DNA from: Hespellia stercorisuis DSM 15480
Lineage (GTDB): Bacteria; Bacillota; Clostridia; Lachnospirales; Lachnospiraceae
Length of the DNA stretch: 62,034 bases
Assembly: GCF_900142165.1 (NCBI RefSeq)
Contig: NZ_FQZY01000024.1
Span: 1 to 62,034 of the forward strand
Direction of reading: 5' to 3'
In this document: positions 1-8,047 of the stretch, one piece after another
How the letters are laid out: each line of letters opens with the position of its first letter
Position numbering within the stretch: the stretch's first letter is position 1
Program-made: the position numbers and the translations under genes
The notes under the pieces: model-generated
The model's database searches: none
The model's input: only the letters and a program-made list of their open reading frames with translations
Told to the model about the DNA's origin: nothing

Positions 1-366
1 ATCTTCAGGGCTACTGGAAAGTTTTCGAGGACTGACAGTAACGAATGAAGATGTATCCTACATTTTTAAGTACACAACAATGTACTTGGAATAACAATGT
101 TATTTTAGCACAGGTGGTGGTTAAATGAAAGACGAAATAACTGAATAATCCACATTTTTTTAGGATTGGCTTCGTGGACCTATACGAAGTGCATAACAAA
201 AGGCGTTAACAAGGAAAATGTGGATAAAGTGCTAAAAAGCATAAACAGTAGATGAGGGATAGACATAATTAAATTTATTCCTCAACGCTGCTCCTGTTCA
301 GATTTACTTGTCTATCCGGAAAAAAAGAGATAAAATAAAACCAGCATTCAACAGGAGGTAGCTACA
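1..366. other. Left-edge region, no confident gene
   Basis: No convincing gene is seen here. A frame open at the left edge runs from position 2 to a stop at 92-94 (about 30 codons) and could be the tail of a gene outside the window; I do not recognise it. A short frame with a good ribosome binding site starts near 124 but stops after seven codons. The next frame is open to about 255 and could be its continuation after a frameshift, so a decayed small gene is possible. A 9-bp inverted repeat (257-265 with 309-317) encloses 43 bases and is not followed by a T-tract. AGGAGGT at 354-360 serves the Nudix gene. Confidence 0.3.
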
Positions 367-975
367 ATGAACAGAATAAAATCCATTAAAAAACAGACTG
401 AAAACCGTTTCCTGAATTTATATGAGCTTGAAGCGGAGCGCCGGGACGGAAGAGTTGCACCATATTTTTTATCCTCCCGTGCGGAGACGGTGGATGATCT
501 TAAGATAAAGACAAGAAAAAACACACCGGATGGTGTCGTGATATACGGCGTATACGGAGAAGCGCATGACAAAGTCGCGCTGGTAAAACAGTTCCGTTAC
601 CCGATTGATGATTATATCTATGAGTTTCCGGCCGGACTGGTCGAAAAAGGCGAGAATATCACGGAGGCTGCTGTCCGCGAGATGTATGAAGAGACCGGCC
701 TTACGATGCAGCCGCTGGAGGTGGAGCCGTGGTATCAGAAGCCATTGTTTACCACGATTGGCATGACGGATGAAGCCTGCGGCACTGTATTTGGGTATCT
801 GAGCGGGAAACCGACGAATATACACCAGGAGGCCTCGGAGGATATTCAGGTGGTGTTGGCAGACCGTGCGGAATGCAGGAGAATACTGCAGGAAGAGAAT
901 GTGGCGATCATGTGTGCCTATATGTTGATGCACTTTATCAACAGCAATGAGGATCCATTTTGTTTCCTTAAATAA
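367..975 (+). CDS. Nudix hydrolase, ADP-ribose pyrophosphatase-like
   Basis: A 202-residue Nudix hydrolase. The Nudix box lies at about residues 90-112: Gly, Glu seven residues into the box, then REMYEETGL. It is preceded by the EFPAG motif usual in ADP-ribose pyrophosphatases and related nucleoside-diphosphate-sugar hydrolases. The ATG follows AGGAGGT by seven bases, so the start is firm. The family hydrolyses nucleoside diphosphates linked to another moiety and is cytoplasmic. Substrate cannot be read from sequence; ADP-ribose or a sugar nucleotide is the best guess. A second Nudix gene of the same broad type lies at 42825-43361. It stands alone before the protease gene, separated by a weak terminator-like hairpin. 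Confidence 0.85.
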   Translation: MNRIKSIKKQTENRFLNLYELEAERRDGRVAPYFLSSRAETVDDLKIKTRKNTPDGVVIYGVYGEAHDKVALVKQFRYPIDDYIYEFPAGLVEKGENITEAAVREMYEETGLTMQPLEVEPWYQKPLFTTIGMTDEACGTVFGYLSGKPTNIHQEASEDIQVVLADRAECRRILQEENVAIMCAYMLMHFINSNEDPFCFLK

Positions 976-995
976 AAGACGGGAAGACAGGGCTG

Positions 996-1034
996 GCTGA
1001 TAGATGATTGCCCGGATATCAGCACCGTTTTATT
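996..1034 (+). terminator. Weak terminator-like hairpin after the Nudix gene
   Basis: A 7-bp stem (996-1002 with 1017-1023) encloses a 14-base loop and is followed by ACCGTTTTATTT. The stem is short and the T-tract interrupted, so this is a weak candidate. Confidence 0.4.
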
Positions 1035-1124
1035 TACATATGAAGTTTTGTCGGTATGGGTGGCGGACTCGATTGATGTACAACGTACCAGCTCATAACA
1101 TATTCTGTAAAAAAGGATATTTTT

Positions 1125-1988
1125 ATGAAGCAGGTAAAAGAGACAATTAGTTATGACTGCAGAGAGATTGTGGAAGAAAAACATCTTGGCAGAGGAGTGC
1201 GTGTCGCGGTGATGGACACCGGAATCTGTGAGCACCCGGATCTGACGGGGCAGATATTCCTGTTTGGTGATTTTATCAACCGGCGCAAGGTTCTCTATGA
1301 TGACAATGGACACGGAACGCATGTGGCCGGGATACTGGCAGGCGATGGCCGGCTGTCAGGGGGGAGATTTGCGGGAATTGCGCCGGAGGCAGAACTTCTT
1401 ATATTAAAAGTACTGGATTCCGAGGGGAACGGTTCTATCCGAAATTTGATTATGGGGATTCAGTGGCTGCTGGAAAATTATAAGAAATACGATATTCGCA
1501 TTGTAAATATCTCAGTGGGGTCCAGAAAAGATATAAATAAGAGCGGTGCGGATATTCTGGTGAAGGCGGTAGAGCGCCTCTGGGATGCCGGACTGGTGGT
1601 GGTTGCATCAGCGGGGAATTACGGCCCGGAAAAGGGCAGTATTGCGGTTCCGGGGGTGAGCAAGAAGATCATTACCGTCGGATCGGTAGAAGAAATCTGG
1701 TCGGCGGATTACTCTGGCCGGGGACCTACAGAGGAGTGTGTGGTAAAGCCCGATGTGCTTGCACCGGGAACACATATCATCTCCTGCAGCGGTCGCTTCG
1801 ACAGAAGTGGAAAGCGTCCCTATATCGCAAAAAGTGGCACCTCCATGGCAACGCCAATCGTGTCGGGCGCGGTCGCATGTCTGCTGTCCAAGTACCCGGA
1901 TATGAGCAATGTGGAGGTAAAGATGAGACTTCGGGAGACAATCGGAAAAGAAAAACTCCTGAATGTCGCAAAATTTATGAGTGCATGA
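1125..1988 (+). CDS. S8 family serine peptidase (intracellular subtilisin type)
   Basis: A 287-residue subtilisin-like protease. The catalytic triad is visible: Asp31 in VAVMDTG, His63 in NGHGTHVAG and Ser240 in SGTSMATP. The oxyanion Asn165 lies in ASAGN. There is no signal peptide and no long N-terminal propeptide; the protein enters the catalytic domain after about 25 residues, the architecture of intracellular subtilisins, so a cytoplasmic role in protein turnover is inferred. The start ATG is preceded by AAGGATATTTTT. The alpha/beta hydrolase gene follows after 46 bases and is probably co-transcribed. Confidence 0.88.
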   Translation: MKQVKETISYDCREIVEEKHLGRGVRVAVMDTGICEHPDLTGQIFLFGDFINRRKVLYDDNGHGTHVAGILAGDGRLSGGRFAGIAPEAELLILKVLDSEGNGSIRNLIMGIQWLLENYKKYDIRIVNISVGSRKDINKSGADILVKAVERLWDAGLVVVASAGNYGPEKGSIAVPGVSKKIITVGSVEEIWSADYSGRGPTEECVVKPDVLAPGTHIISCSGRFDRSGKRPYIAKSGTSMATPIVSGAVACLLSKYPDMSNVEVKMRLRETIGKEKLLNVAKFMSA

Positions 1989-2034
1989 TCGGGACGATTC
2001 TGTGAAAATAGAGAATGTCCATAAAGGAGAGTAT

Positions 2035-2985
2035 ATGAAAAACATAAGAAAGATATTGAAAACAACAGGAATTGTATTAGGTGCGGGACTGGTGACCTGT
2101 GCGGTTGCATCCAATGCATTTTATAATATCGGGCTGAAGAGACAACGACCCAAAAAGAATGGAAAGAGCAAAAAACAACAGGAGCCGGATGCTTATGAAG
2201 AAATCATCGAGCAGTCCAGGGAATGGTTCGGCGATCAGAATCCGGAAGTGGTGAGCATTGAAAGCTTTGATGGTCTTGATTTGGCAGGTTATTATCTGGC
2301 ATGTGAGGACGCAAAGCGGACGGTGATCTGTGTTCATGGATATCGTGGAAGCGGCATCCGCGATTTTGCGTATATTGCCAGATTTTATCACGAGCATCAG
2401 TGCAATGTGCTGCTCATCGATCAGCGGGGGCATGGTGCCAGTGAGGGGGAATATGTAGATCTTGGAGTAAAAGCTCGTTTTGACTGTGTAAAATGGGCAG
2501 AGTATGTTGTGGAACTCACGGGTCCCGGACTGCCGATTTACCTGGACGGAGTATCCATGGGTGCGGCTACCGTGCTCATGGCTGGAGGACTCGAACTGCC
2601 GGAATCCGTCAGGGGCATCATTGCCGACTGTGGATATACGTCGCCATGGGACGAAGCAAAGCACGCCTGCAAAACACATTTTCATCTTCCGGCTTATCCT
2701 ACTGTGTTCCTGCTGAATCTGCAGTGCAGACTTCGCGCCGGATACAGCCTGCGCGAGGCATCCCCGATCGAGGCCATGGAGAAATGTAAGATCCCGATTC
2801 TGTTTGTTCACGGGGAGGACGACGATTTCGTGCCTCCGGAGATGAGCAGACTGAATTATGAGGCATACGCAGGGGAAAAACAAATCGAGATTGTCCCCCA
2901 TGCGAAGCATGCGGTCAGTTATATGGTGGATACAGAACGGTGCAATCAGGTTCTGCTGGAATTCTTTGAAAAACATGATCAGTAA
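2035..2985 (+). CDS. Alpha/beta hydrolase with N-terminal membrane segment
   Basis: A 316-residue alpha/beta hydrolase of the serine aminopeptidase/BAAT-like group. A hydrophobic segment at about residues 11-33 suggests a membrane anchor or uncleaved signal. The oxyanion region CVHGYRGSG and the nucleophile elbow GVSMG (Ser near residue 174) are present. The acid is in HGEDDD (about 263) and the His in PHAKH (about 292). The frame is open 54 bases further upstream, but AAAGGAG sits six bases before the ATG at 2035, which decides the start. It follows the S8 protease closely. The natural substrate, an ester, amide or lipid, cannot be told. Confidence 0.82.
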   Translation: MKNIRKILKTTGIVLGAGLVTCAVASNAFYNIGLKRQRPKKNGKSKKQQEPDAYEEIIEQSREWFGDQNPEVVSIESFDGLDLAGYYLACEDAKRTVICVHGYRGSGIRDFAYIARFYHEHQCNVLLIDQRGHGASEGEYVDLGVKARFDCVKWAEYVVELTGPGLPIYLDGVSMGAATVLMAGGLELPESVRGIIADCGYTSPWDEAKHACKTHFHLPAYPTVFLLNLQCRLRAGYSLREASPIEAMEKCKIPILFVHGEDDDFVPPEMSRLNYEAYAGEKQIEIVPHAKHAVSYMVDTERCNQVLLEFFEKHDQ

Positions 2986-3072
2986 ATCTACAGAAGACAG
3001 TGCATCGAAAAAAGTGGCAGTGAAAAGCCGGATGTCAGGGAAAAGAAAAAAGTAAGAAGTCAGAAAAAAAAC

Positions 3073-3102
3073 AGGGTGTCAAGAAAAAAGACTTGACACC
3101 CT
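3073..3102. promoter_or_regulatory. Inverted repeat overlapping the ylxM-ffh -35 box
   Basis: A perfect 11-bp inverted repeat (3073-3083 with 3092-3102) has an 8-base loop. On the minus strand it is followed by a run of eight T, so it looks like a terminator read leftwards. On the plus strand there is no T-tract. Its right arm contains the TTGACA of the next promoter. It may end plus-strand transcription poorly or act as an operator. Confidence 0.55.
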
Positions 3103-3121
3103 GCGATGTTTGTTGTAATAT
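3093..3121 (+). promoter_or_regulatory. Promoter for ylxM-ffh
   Basis: TTGACA (3093-3098), a 17-base spacer and TAATAT (3116-3121) form a near-consensus vegetative promoter 17 bases before the ylxM start codon. The mRNA leader would therefore be very short. Confidence 0.75.
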
Positions 3122-3137
3122 AACACAGGTGAGAAAA

Positions 3138-3503
3138 ATGAATAAATTAATAAGTCCGCCGACAGAGCGGGAAAATCAGGCATTATTATATGACTTTTAC
3201 GGTGAGCTTCTCACCAGGCATCAGAAAGAAATATATGAACAGTTTGTCCTGGAGGATTTGTCCCTGAGTGAGATTGCCGTGGATGCGGGAATCAGCAGAC
3301 AGGGAGTACACGACCTGGTAAAACGGTGCGACAAGGCGTTGAGCGAATACGAACACAAGCTGCATCTGGTCGAAAAATTTCTTCTGATCAAGAAGAACAT
3401 ACAGGACATCAACAGACTTCTGGATGACTACGAGGGCAGTCGTGCGGAGGATATGATAGAAGAAATCAGACACATATCACAGGTGATAGTCGAGGAATTA
3501 TAG
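3138..3503 (+). CDS. ylxM: YlxM/p13-like DNA-binding protein
   Basis: A 121-residue UPF0122/YlxM family protein, a small helix-turn-helix protein resembling sigma region 4 (motif LSEIAVDAGISRQGVHDLVKR at about 40-60), encoded next to ffh across Firmicutes. In streptococci it has been reported to bind 4.5S RNA/SRP components; here the role is inferred from family and place. The ATG at 3138 follows AGGTGAG; the longer reading from 3093 would overlap the promoter and is rejected. The gap to ffh is ten bases, so the two are co-transcribed. Confidence 0.88.
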   Translation: MNKLISPPTERENQALLYDFYGELLTRHQKEIYEQFVLEDLSLSEIAVDAGISRQGVHDLVKRCDKALSEYEHKLHLVEKFLLIKKNIQDINRLLDDYEGSRAEDMIEEIRHISQVIVEEL

Positions 3504-3513
3504 GAGAGTGAAT

Positions 3514-4872
3514 ATGGCATTTGACAGCTTATCAGCTAAACTTCAGAATGTTTTTAAAAATCTGAGGAGCAAAGGGCGTCTGACAGAGGATGATGTAAAG
3601 GCTGCGTTGAGAGAAGTCAAGATGGCTCTCTTGGAGGCAGATGTTAACTTTAAAGTTGTAAAAGGATTCGTGAAGGATGTTCAGGAGCGGGCTGTGGGAC
3701 AGGACGTGATGAACGGTCTGAATCCGGGACAGATGGTAATTAAGATTGTAAATGAAGAGCTGGTCAGACTGATGGGTTCCGATACAACCGAGATTGAGCT
3801 GCAGCCGGGAAGTGCTATTACGGTCATTATGATGGCTGGTCTTCAGGGTGCAGGTAAGACCACAACCACAGCAAAGCTTGCGGGCAAGTTTAAGCTGAAG
3901 GGTAAAAAACCACTTCTCGTAGCATGTGACGTGTATCGTCCGGCAGCAATCAAGCAGCTGCAGATTAACGGAGAGAAGCAGGGCGTGGAAGTGTTCTCCA
4001 TGGGAGAGAACCACAAGCCTGCGAACATCGCCAGAGCGGCAATGGAGCATGCGCAGAAGAATGGCAACAATGTTGTGATTCTGGATACGGCCGGGCGTCT
4101 TCATATTGATGAAGATATGATGGCGGAACTTCAGGAGATAAAAGAAACTGTGACGGTGCATCAGACCATTCTTGTGGTAGATGCGATGACCGGTCAGGAC
4201 GCCGTGAATGTGGCCAGCAGTTTTAACGAAAAAATCGGGATAGACGGTGTAATCGTCACAAAGCTGGACGGTGATACCAGAGGCGGAGCAGCACTCTCCA
4301 TCAAAGCAGTGACTGGCCGGCCGATTTTATATGTAGGTATGGGAGAAAAACTTTCCGATCTGGAACAGTTTTATCCGGATAGAATGGCCTCCCGTATTCT
4401 CGGTATGGGAGACGTACTCACCCTGATTGAAAAAGCCGGGGTTGAGATGGATGAAGAAAAAGCCAGACAGATGACGGAGAAGATGAAAAAAGCCGGCTTC
4501 GATTTTGAGGATTATCTGGAAAGTATGAAGCAGATGGAGAACATGGGTGGTCTTTCAAGCGTCATGGGCATGATGCCCGGTCTCGGAGGAATGGGCGGCG
4601 GCAAGATGCCGGAGATCGATTCCGAGGCAGGAGAGAAACAGATGGCTCGCATGGAGGCTATGATTCATTCCATGACCGTAGAGGAACGTCAGAATCCGGA
4701 CAAGCTGAACCCCTCGAGAAAGCACCGTATTGCCAAGGGCGCCGGTGTGGATATCTCCGAGGTGAACCGCATGGTGAAGCAGTTCAATGAATCCAGAAAG
4801 ATGATGAAGAAACTTCCTGGCATGATGGGTGGCATGGGTGGTAAAAAAGGCAGATTCAAACTTCCTTTTTAA
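3514..4872 (+). CDS. ffh: Signal recognition particle GTPase Ffh
   Basis: The 452-residue SRP54 homologue, which binds 4.5S RNA and nascent signal sequences and delivers ribosomes to FtsY. It has an N-terminal helical bundle, a GTPase domain (G1 loop GLQGAGKTTT near residue 107, DTAGR, TKLDG) and a methionine-rich M domain ending in MGGMGGKKGR. Length is normal. A GTG two codons upstream is possible, but ATG at 3514 follows TAGGAGAGTG and gives the usual MAFDSLS start. It is transcribed with ylxM and probably continues into rpsP. Confidence 0.97.
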   Translation: MAFDSLSAKLQNVFKNLRSKGRLTEDDVKAALREVKMALLEADVNFKVVKGFVKDVQERAVGQDVMNGLNPGQMVIKIVNEELVRLMGSDTTEIELQPGSAITVIMMAGLQGAGKTTTTAKLAGKFKLKGKKPLLVACDVYRPAAIKQLQINGEKQGVEVFSMGENHKPANIARAAMEHAQKNGNNVVILDTAGRLHIDEDMMAELQEIKETVTVHQTILVVDAMTGQDAVNVASSFNEKIGIDGVIVTKLDGDTRGGAALSIKAVTGRPILYVGMGEKLSDLEQFYPDRMASRILGMGDVLTLIEKAGVEMDEEKARQMTEKMKKAGFDFEDYLESMKQMENMGGLSSVMGMMPGLGGMGGGKMPEIDSEAGEKQMARMEAMIHSMTVEERQNPDKLNPSRKHRIAKGAGVDISEVNRMVKQFNESRKMMKKLPGMMGGMGGKKGRFKLPF

Positions 4873-4920
4873 CACATAGATAACAAAATTAACAATATTA
4901 AGAAAAATGAGGTGAAAGAA

Positions 4921-5166
4921 ATGGCAGTAAAAATCAGATTAAAGAGAATGGGACAGAAGAAGGCTCCTTTCTATAGAATCGTTGTAGCAGATGCAAGAGC
5001 TCCAAGAGATGGTAAGTTTATCGAAGAAATCGGTACTTATGATCCAAATCAGGACCCAAGCGTATTCAAAGTAGACGAAGATGCAGCTAAGAAATGGTTG
5101 AACAACGGTGCACAGCCTACAGAAGTGGTTGGAAAGATCTTTAAAGCAGCCGGAATCGAGAAATAA
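4921..5166 (+). CDS. rpsP: 30S ribosomal protein S16
   Basis: An 81-residue bS16 with the family start [11 protein letters not shown] and the [16 protein letters not shown] segment. It binds 16S rRNA early in 30S assembly. The frame extends three codons upstream, but the GAGGTGAAAG site before 4921 and the conserved N terminus fix the start. It sits in the standard ffh-rpsP-khpA-rimM-trmD-rplS order, so co-regulation with ribosome production is expected. Confidence 0.97.
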   Translation: MAVKIRLKRMGQKKAPFYRIVVADARAPRDGKFIEEIGTYDPNQDPSVFKVDEDAAKKWLNNGAQPTEVVGKIFKAAGIEK

Positions 5167-5225
5167 TTCCGCATGTGCTTATCGTCTCCCACTGAATCGG
5201 CAGGAGACAGTACGGAGGTACACAT

Positions 5226-5456
5226 ATGAAAGAATTAGTGGAAGTAATTGTGAAAGCATTAGTTGACGATCCCGACGGCGTCTCTGTAATAGAGAAGGCA
5301 GAAGGAAAAAGTACGATTCTCGAGGTTCACGTCGCAGATGGTGACATGGGCAAGGTGATTGGAAAACAAGGTCGTATTGCAAAAGCAATTCGTTCTGTGG
5401 TGAAAGCTGCAGCGGCGAAGGAAGACAAAAAAGTAGTTGTTGATATCGTTCAGTAA
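5226..5456 (+). CDS. khpA: KH-domain RNA-binding protein KhpA
   Basis: A 76-residue single KH-domain protein (YlqC/KhpA family) with the GKVIGKQGRIAKAIR motif (GxxG loop) at about residues 42-56. In streptococci KhpA pairs with KhpB/EloR and binds many RNAs, affecting cell elongation and division; that role is from family knowledge. The start follows ACGGAGGTACACAT. It lies between rpsP and rimM, as in most Firmicutes. A strong hairpin follows its stop. Confidence 0.92.
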   Translation: MKELVEVIVKALVDDPDGVSVIEKAEGKSTILEVHVADGDMGKVIGKQGRIAKAIRSVVKAAAAKEDKKVVVDIVQ

Positions 5457-5471
5457 GGCGAGAGCAGCCAC

Positions 5472-5543
5472 GAAGAATATAACCGCCATGTTTGTTTACA
5501 TGTGCGGTTATATTCTTCTGTAACTTGTGCCGGGAAATCCCGG
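5472..5543 (+). terminator. Strong hairpins between khpA and rimM
   Basis: A 15-bp perfect stem (5472-5486 with 5504-5518) is topped by four more pairs across a bulge. The loop is eight bases. A second small hairpin (5530-5534 with 5539-5543) follows, ending in GGTTTAGGGG. Neither has a real T-tract. They may partly terminate, or act as an RNA-processing or stability element that separates khpA and rimM expression. Confidence 0.5.
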
Positions 5544-5634
5544 TTTAGGGGCGGATACTCCGGTATCTGCGCAGCGCCGATCCGAAACGGGTTTGTATGA
5601 TGCGGGCGCTGCTTTATTGAAAACAGGAGAATTT

Positions 5635-6141
5635 ATGGAGCAGTTATTGCAGGTAGGAGCGATTTCATCCACACATGGAATCCGGGGAGAGGTAAAGGTC
5701 TTTCCGATGACGGATGATCCCAAACGCTATCAGACATTAAAAGAAGTAATTTTGGATACAGGAAAAGAACAATTGACTTTGGAGATTGAAGGTGTCAAAT
5801 TTTTTAAACAGTTTGTTATCGTCAAATTCAAAGGGATTGACAATATAAATGATATTGAAAAATACAAAGGATGCAGCCTTTATGTGCATCGCAAGGATGC
5901 CGTGAAATTGAAAAAGGACGAGTATTTTATTGCGGATCTGATCGGCATGAAGGTCGTGACAGATGAGGAGGAAGCGTTCGGCGAGCTGACGGACGTGCTC
6001 GAGACAGGTGCCAACGAGGTCTATGTCATCCAGACTGAAAAGTATGGAGAGGTTCTCGTCCCGGCAATCAGACAGTGCATTCTGGATGTGGATATGGAGA
6101 CAAATATCATGCGGATTCATCTGTTGGATGGATTGCTGTAA
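5635..6141 (+). CDS. rimM: Ribosome maturation factor RimM
   Basis: A 168-residue RimM, the 30S maturation factor that binds S19 and helps mature the 16S rRNA 3' domain. The N-terminal beta-barrel carries VGAISSTHGIRGEVKV at about residues 6-21. The C-terminal PRC barrel includes YFIADLIGM and LVPAIRQ. The frame is open for another 108 bases upstream, but that stretch contains a hairpin. ATG at 5635 follows ACAGGAGAATTT and matches the family N terminus. trmD begins 16 bases after the stop. Confidence 0.95.
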   Translation: MEQLLQVGAISSTHGIRGEVKVFPMTDDPKRYQTLKEVILDTGKEQLTLEIEGVKFFKQFVIVKFKGIDNINDIEKYKGCSLYVHRKDAVKLKKDEYFIADLIGMKVVTDEEEAFGELTDVLETGANEVYVIQTEKYGEVLVPAIRQCILDVDMETNIMRIHLLDGLL

Positions 6142-6157
6142 TTAAGAGGAGTATAGG

Positions 6158-6901
6158 ATGAACTTTCATATTATGACATTGTTTCCGGAGATGGTGATGA
6201 ATGGATTGAACACCAGCATCATCGGCCGGGCTATTGATAAAGGGCTTTTGACGGTGGAGGCGGTGAATATCCGCGATTACGCCTTCAACAAGCATCAGAG
6301 TGTGGATGATTATCCATATGGAGGCGGTGCCGGAATGCTGATGCAGGCAGAACCAATCTATCAGACTTATCAGGCATTGACCGGGAAGATGAATCTCCCG
6401 GAGGGCAGGAAACCACGTGTGGTTTATCTGTCTCCGCAGGGACAGACCTTTTCTCAGGGGATGGCCGAGGAGCTGGCGCTGGAGGAAGAACTGGTGCTGT
6501 TATGCGGGCATTATGAGGGAATCGACGAGCGCGTGCTTGAGGAGATCGTAACCGATTATGTATCCATCGGCGATTATGTGCTGACGGGCGGTGAACTTCC
6601 GGCTATGGTAATGGTGGATGCCATCTCGCGTCTGGTACCCGGAGTGCTGCATAACGACGTGTCTGCCGAGTTTGAGAGCTTTCAGGATAATCTGCTGGAG
6701 TATCCGCAGTATTCCAGACCGGAAGAATGGCACGGCAGAAAGGTTCCGGAGATTCTGTTATCCGGCCATCACGCCAACGTCGAGAAATGGCGGAGAGAGC
6801 AGGCGATTATCCGGACGGCGCAGCGGAGACCGGATCTGTTGGAGAAGGCGGAACTTTCAGAAAAAGAACAAAAAATGCTTGCAAGCATAGATGAAATATG
6901 A
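6158..6901 (+). CDS. trmD: tRNA (guanine-N1-)-methyltransferase TrmD
   Basis: A 247-residue SPOUT-class methyltransferase that makes m1G37 in tRNAs with G36, preventing +1 frameshifting. It starts with [12 protein letters not shown], and the knot residues [18 protein letters not shown] and [10 protein letters not shown] are present. Length is typical. It sits between rimM and rplS, the conserved order, and follows a GAGGAGTATAGG ribosome binding site. Confidence 0.97.
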   Translation: MNFHIMTLFPEMVMNGLNTSIIGRAIDKGLLTVEAVNIRDYAFNKHQSVDDYPYGGGAGMLMQAEPIYQTYQALTGKMNLPEGRKPRVVYLSPQGQTFSQGMAEELALEEELVLLCGHYEGIDERVLEEIVTDYVSIGDYVLTGGELPAMVMVDAISRLVPGVLHNDVSAEFESFQDNLLEYPQYSRPEEWHGRKVPEILLSGHHANVEKWRREQAIIRTAQRRPDLLEKAELSEKEQKMLASIDEI

Positions 6902-6990
6902 TAAACTTAAGAACGTTGTGAAAGAAAGAGATGGTCCTCTGTTACCGGAGTGGTATTAAGAACGTCCAAATTATAAGGAGGTCACACAAA

Positions 6991-7338
6991 ATGAACGATA
7001 TTATCAGAGAAATTGAAGCAGAGCAGTTAAAAGAGAATGTCCCAGAATTTAACACAGGTGATACTGTAAAAGTATACGCTAAGATCAAAGAGGGAAACCG
7101 TGAGAGAATCCAGATTTTCGAGGGTACAGTTCTTAAAAAACAGGGTGGCAGCACAAGAGCTACATTTACTGTAAGAAAGAACTCTAACGGAATCGGAGTG
7201 GAGAAAACATGGCCGTTACATTCACCACATGTTGAAAAAGTAGAAGTTATCCGTAGAGGTAAAGCAAGAAGAGCAAAACTCAACTACTTAAGAGGACGTG
7301 TTGGTAAGAGAGCAAAAGTAAAAGAATTAGTAAAATAG
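6991..7338 (+). CDS. rplS: 50S ribosomal protein L19
   Basis: A 115-residue bL19 with the family features [23 protein letters not shown] and a basic C terminus ending [14 protein letters not shown]. It sits at the 30S-50S interface. The frame is open 60 bases upstream, but ATAAGGAGGTCACACAAA before 6991 and the conserved MNDIIREIE start decide it. A terminator lies just after the stop. Confidence 0.97.
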   Translation: MNDIIREIEAEQLKENVPEFNTGDTVKVYAKIKEGNRERIQIFEGTVLKKQGGSTRATFTVRKNSNGIGVEKTWPLHSPHVEKVEVIRRGKARRAKLNYLRGRVGKRAKVKELVK

Positions 7339-7346
7339 TAACTATG

Positions 7347-7386
7347 AGAGGGACAAGTACATATTGTATTGTCCCTTTTCTTTTTA
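7347..7386 (+). terminator. Terminator after rplS
   Basis: AGGGACAA pairs with TTGTCCCT, and a TACA/TGTA inner pairing gives about 12 bp with one bulge. TTTCTTTTT follows. The T-tract runs straight into the AGGAG site of the next gene, so signal peptidase expression probably depends on read-through. Confidence 0.8.
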
Positions 7387-7395
7387 GGAGATAGA

Positions 7396-8037
7396 ATGGG
7401 CAGAAAAGATATCGGATTTAGCAAATCGAGAGGTAAGAGCAAGATTACTTCAATGCCGAAGCCAAAGGGTGAACTTCGCTTCAGCAAAGAGAAGACAAAG
7501 ATTCAGATTGAAAATGGCCAGAATATCTTTAATTGGGTTGTACAGATCCTTATCGTGATCATTATTGCGTTTGTCGCAGTGTGGTATATGGGACAGCGCA
7601 TCAATATCGTGGACGATTCCATGAAACCGGTGCTGACCAACGGTGATGTGGTTCTGGCCAACCGAATCATTTACAATGCAAGCAAACCAAAGCGCAATGA
7701 TATCATCGTTTTTAAGCCGAACGGCAATTCCAACGCGAATTACAGCGTAAAGCGCATCATCGGACTGCCTGGGGAAGAGATTGAGATCAGGGATGGCGTG
7801 GTCTATGTGAACGGGAAGAAATTAAAGGAATCCATTAAAACTACCGAGATTACTGATGCAGGCGTGGCGGGAGAAACCGTGAAACTTGACGGAGATGAGT
7901 ACTTTGTGCTGGGGGACAACCGCAGCGGAAGCGAGGACAGCCGTATGGCAGATGTCGGGAACGTTAAGCGGAAGGACATCTACGGAAAAGCCTGGTTCAT
8001 CGTTTCGGGCGCCGATTTTGGGTTTGTGAAGCATTAG
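7396..8037 (+). CDS. lepB: Signal peptidase I (first copy)
   Basis: A 213-residue type I signal peptidase that removes signal peptides at the outer face of the membrane. A basic cytoplasmic N terminus of about 45 residues precedes one membrane segment (about 46-65). The catalytic Ser75 lies in VDDSMKP and Lys119 in YSVKRIIGLPGE. The box VLGDNRSGSEDSR is also present. The 45-residue basic head distinguishes it from the second copy at 8941. ATG at 7396 follows TTAGGAGATAGA; a GTG nine codons upstream lies inside the terminator. rbgA follows after ten bases. Confidence 0.93.
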   Translation: MGRKDIGFSKSRGKSKITSMPKPKGELRFSKEKTKIQIENGQNIFNWVVQILIVIIIAFVAVWYMGQRINIVDDSMKPVLTNGDVVLANRIIYNASKPKRNDIIVFKPNGNSNANYSVKRIIGLPGEEIEIRDGVVYVNGKKLKESIKTTEITDAGVAGETVKLDGDEYFVLGDNRSGSEDSRMADVGNVKRKDIYGKAWFIVSGADFGFVKH

Positions 8038-8047
8038 GAGGTAACGT

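Noticed and set aside
257-317. Inverted repeat near the left edge as a possible terminator or mobile-element end
   Set aside because: The 43-base loop and missing T-tract do not fit a terminator, and no transposase or second end is nearby.
469-933. Minus-strand frame opposite the first Nudix gene
   Set aside because: Its product resembles no family and it mirrors a well-supported gene with a full Nudix box.
2077-2976. Minus-strand frame of 299 residues opposite the alpha/beta hydrolase
   Set aside because: Antisense shadow; the plus strand has catalytic motifs and a good ribosome binding site.
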